Assembly (NCBI RefSeq): GCF_000003815.2
Contig: NC_049986.1
Location: 5,031,000-5,094,999, forward strand
Direction of reading: 5' to 3'
Length of the DNA: 64,000 bases
Source: Branchiostoma floridae
Lineage: Eukaryota; Chordata; Leptocardii; Amphioxiformes; Branchiostomatidae
Position 1 is the stretch's first letter. Each line of letters starts with the position of its first letter. Shown here in pieces: positions 60,861 through 64,000 of the stretch. The position numbers and the translations under genes are program-made. The notes beneath the pieces are model-generated. The model saw nothing but the letters and a program-made list of their open reading frames with translations, was not told the DNA's origin and searched no databases.

Positions 60861-62093
60861 CAATAACTTGACTTCAATAAATGTAACACATGTAACGTTA
60901 CATTATGATAGGTGACACATAAGCAGATACCAAGCAGCATATAGCATGGCTGCAGCAAATAGATTTTATTCATATCAGTCTAGTGACTTCTGAGGATGCG
61001 CTAGATGTTCACGTTATGTAATTGTACATAAGCTGTGTTGATTGGCTTTATGACATTACTATCAATAATGTGTGTTCATGATATTTCTTGAATTGATAAT
61101 AACATTAAGTTGATCAAATAGATAACATGCCATTGGGCTCTTCTGTATATACAGTGTGGTTTCTATTCAGTCTGTAAAACACACTCACAGTCCTCACAAT
61201 GAATCATGATCTGCAAAAACGTTTAGGCTCAGCAAGCTTAACAACAACATAAAATCAACTGCATGGTGCAGTATGAGGCGGCAACTGTGCATTTTTTGCT
61301 ATCTGACAGCAATCATCGTACTGTAGTCAAATGAATCAAGTACAAATGTAGCACATACATTTGTAAATGTACATGTGTAGTCCAATGTTGCCTTGTTGTA
61401 AGAATGAGCACAGTGTGCCATGAGTTTGTACAACACCTCCATTCTGCTTGGCCAAATTTGCTCCCAAGTTTGCGAGGTGCTGTGCTGGTAATGCTGGTTT
61501 GATATACAAATACAAATTTAATGTACATACAGTACATCATGTCTTTTAAATTCAAAACATTGCATGACCTATCAAATACTTCACCTGTTGACCCAAATAC
61601 AAAAACTTCAAGGTCTTATTTTGCAAACATCTGATCAAATCAATGGTGAATTTCATGGTGTTCACAGCAAAACCAGTCCCAACAATTCTGTAATGTTATC
61701 AGGTATATGTATAGTTTCCCTTCTGGAGTTCAGGATCTCTTGGCATTTTGTCAGTTTTGCAGAATTAAATACTTCAGTTGCAACCCAATAAAACTTGCAA
61801 CACAACAGACAGAACACACATGAGAACCTACCATTGCCAGAAAGGTGGCACCAATATGTATTTTGACCATACTACATTAAAATCTATAATGTTTAATAAG
61901 TCTACATCATTCAGGAATTTATAACCTTGACCCTGGGTACCATAAAGTTGTATACAGTATTACTTACATCTGTATCTTGTTGAGCACTGTATACACATGT
62001 ACCACTAGTGATCGTGAGTAGTGATAGACATAGACCAGCCAAGGGATGACAATCCCTGCCTATACAATCTACACAATGTACATGTATATCATA
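60861..62093 (+). other. intergenic: nothing recognised
   Basis: AT-rich sequence with several ACATGTA words, which are common across this window. No gene was found on either strand. Confidence 0.5.
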
Positions 62094-62557
62094 TACAGTC
62101 AAACCTGTTTAATGCGGCCATTTAAGGGACTGGCCAACAGAAACGGTCACTATAAAGAGAAAATGCTGATCAATTGACCACAAGTCACGCCTTACCTTCC
62201 GCTACTGATTGATATCGCCCGTTTGCGACCTCAAAAACTTCGCAAACTACTGGTTGACCGGACAAGGACATTTTTCTTGACAATACAAAATATTAAACGG
62301 TACTAAACCCTGCAGAGGGTGACGATACTGCCGTTGTGTGGCTGAATGCATGCCATGACCGTAGGCTGGCTGGCTGCCATGGACGTAGTCAGCAGTGTGT
62401 CTGTATCTATGGGACTGAAAATTGTGTGGCTGTGGCCGCGTTGGGCAGGTGGCCGCTATAGACTATTTCTTAATGCTTAGGTCAATGAGAAAAATCCAAA
62501 GGACCGACAAAAAGTGGCCACTATGGCCAGGTGGCCGGTAATACAGGTTTGACTGTA
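62094..62557. mobile_element. Tigger/pogo-like MITE, 460 bp with TA duplication
   Basis: The ends CAGTCAAACCTGT (from 62096) and ACAGGTTTGACTG (to 62555) are perfect inverted repeats flanked by TA on each side. CAGTCAAACCTG ends with TA targets are known for pogo/Tigger-type elements. GGCCACTA-type words are internal. It lies 40 bp beyond the stop codon of the minus-strand gene, so it probably falls in that gene's 3' UTR. Confidence 0.85.
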
Positions 62558-62594
62558 TAGACATGCATGGCCTGTCATGTACATGTAGTCCTGG

Positions 62595-62770
62595 TTAGTT
62601 GTTCTCAGCCCTCCCATTGTTTTCTAGTTCTTGTTGTTCATACTGGTGGCATGTTGCCAGGACCATGTTGACCAGCTGTTTGACCGGAGGGTAGGGCTGG
62701 GGATTGTTCAATATTGCCTCCAGCAGGGTAATACCTCCCTCATCCCGCAGCAGCTGGACATACTTGTCAG
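62595..62770 (-). CDS. last coding exon of a ZYG11/ZER1-like armadillo protein
   Basis: On the minus strand, after the acceptor TTGTGTCCTTCTAG, the exon completes a Pro codon and reads DKYVQLLRDEGGITLLEAIL followed by NNPQPYPPVKQLVNMVLATC. It ends with an acidic/polar tail (HQYEQQELENNGRAENN) and a TAA. The helix-turn-helix pattern with EGG and LL is the end of an armadillo repeat. With the upstream exon it resembles the C-terminus of the ZYG11B/ZER1 family, substrate receptors of CUL2 ubiquitin ligases that recognise Gly N-degrons. The encoded 57 residues and stop fit the phase of the preceding exon exactly. ZYG11 cannot be separated from ZER1 with this much sequence. Confidence 0.65.
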
Positions 62771-63911
62771 CTAGAAGGACACAAAGGACTTCACAGTATA
62801 TTGTTGCATGATGATGTGCAAGTAGTCACTTCTACATGCCTCTTGCGTTTTTAACTTACATGGATAGAATGTGACTGTACAATCACATTTATCAGTCAAA
62901 ATCACTTTTCATTGTAACAGTTGTCAAAAGACAACCTGACTGAAAATGCATGCTAAAAATCAGCATACGTGGTACGACTAGGCTGATAACAGCCTGTGTA
63001 AAGGCGCAATACCGACAACTTTGAACTATTGTGGAATGTCGTGGGCGGGTCCGGGGCCCATCCGCTAAAGGCCATCAAAGCCTGCATTACGATTTGGGAG
63101 ACAACTTGCCGTGACATACTCAATAAATGTTCTCTATCCGTCCATTGTCTAATTACTATTACAGTAATTGCATTTAAGGTCGCTGAGAAACGTTAACGTT
63201 GCGTTCAGGAGAGGATATTCGTAGTGAGAGAATAATTGTAGTGGTTGGTTTGAAGTTCTTGGCAGCCAGTCGGAAACCACTCAGTGACTCGGGTCCTACT
63301 GACGGACATAGCAGTTGCTTTTGGCACTGCGGTACTTTCGTGATCATCAACTGTCAGTGTTGATCTAACCGTATCTACCCTCTGGATACATAGTTGTACA
63401 GTACAGTGTACTTTACAAAGTGTTGGCTGTCAAACCTGTCCCAACATTAGACAGTGCACTGCTCTGGGCTGTAATCATTGACGTGTCACAGTGCACAGTA
63501 CGCTGTAACGTATACAGTATATACGGTCCAGCTTTGTAACTTCGCATTATTGCACAAACCGGACAATTGCACGAAATATGCCGGCAAATTGGGTGTGCAA
63601 TTAAATGACTTCTACTGTACTGTCAATTGTTTATTTGCAGTAAGGATTTAATGATCTATGTGATCCACATCCACCTGTAATGATAGGCAATCTAAAAACT
63701 TAAAAATCTAAAATAAGTCAGTTTTTGCCCAAGCTCTGTCTTACACAAAACAGATGATATATACATATTGTAGGTTACAACAAGCTGATGGACGCTTACA
63801 TAGCTTGAAGGATGCATGCTGGTGAGAGTAAAATGTGAGCCTGCTGCCAGTTCATTTTGCTCCCATAAATGACTGATAAATGACTGACAGTGTGCATTTA
63901 CATGTACTTAC
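62771..63911 (-). other. intron of the ZYG11/ZER1-like gene (1141 nt)
   Basis: On the minus strand it has a GTAAGT donor and a CTTCTAG acceptor. CpG is more frequent at 63000-63330. No repeat family was named. Confidence 0.65.
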
Positions 63912-64000
63912 GGTAGACTCTGGTGAGGTTGGTTAGGGCCCAGACAGCCCAGTGTTGAACCTGTGGTGTGTCATGGTCTGACAACAGTTTCAGGATGGGT
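63912..64000 (-). CDS. penultimate coding exon of ZYG11/ZER1-like gene (partial, runs off the window)
   Basis: The readable part on the minus strand gives PILKLLSDHDTPQVQ and then HWAVWALTNLTRVY before the donor TACC|GTAAGT. The WAVWALTNL pattern is a typical armadillo-repeat helix and matches the ZYG11/ZER1 style. The split Pro codon (C|CT) joins it to the exon at 62770 to read VYPDKY. The rest of the gene, including any leucine-rich and VHL-box parts, lies to the right of this window. Confidence 0.65.

Overview
The window is animal nuclear DNA and reads as a lancelet (amphioxus, Branchiostoma) or a close relative. It contains most or all of an invertebrate-chordate Lmx gene. This is a LIM-homeodomain transcription factor, the single-copy counterpart of vertebrate LMX1A/LMX1B. 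The exons are small and the introns large, and the introns are packed with short inverted-repeat elements and fragments of non-LTR retrotransposons. The species call is inference from protein similarity and repeat content. The Lmx call itself rests on directly readable LIM and homeodomain sequence.

Layout, left to right. Positions 1-1990 hold a G-rich low-complexity block and a CpG-rich upstream or 5'-UTR region. Lmx runs on the + strand from the ATG at 1988 to the stop at 53967. Its eight coding exon positions are 1988-2066, 3139-3346 (LIM1), 42331-42551 (LIM2), 46583-46713 or 46763-46893 (first half of the homeodomain, two alternative copies), 47170-47247 (second half), 48654-48768, 52879-53112 and 53765-53967. 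With one copy of the duplicated exon the spliced CDS is 1269 nt, or 422 residues, and every junction phase fits. The second intron (3347-42330, 39 kb) shows no other gene. It carries several MITE-like families, paired POU octamer repeats, microsatellites and a long hairpin. The sixth intron contains a nested stack of transposons, including a 5'-truncated non-LTR reverse transcriptase (49.7-51.9 kb). After Lmx there is a 1.45-kb segment present twice (56292-57737 and 58543-60003) beside two N gaps, probably two haplotypes laid end to end. At the right edge, on the - strand, are the last two coding exons of a ZYG11/ZER1-type armadillo protein, tail-to-tail with Lmx.

The most striking finding is the tandem duplication of the homeobox exon of Lmx. 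Two 131-nt exons, exactly 180 nt apart and differing at five bases, encode homeodomain helix 1 with either Ala15/Ser19 or Glu15/Leu19. The phases (1 in, 0 out) mean that splicing in both copies, or neither, gives an early stop. The intron between them is only 49 nt. This is the architecture of mutually exclusive exons and would give two Lmx homeodomain isoforms. The 49-nt intron is also open in frame, so its retention would be a third readable outcome.
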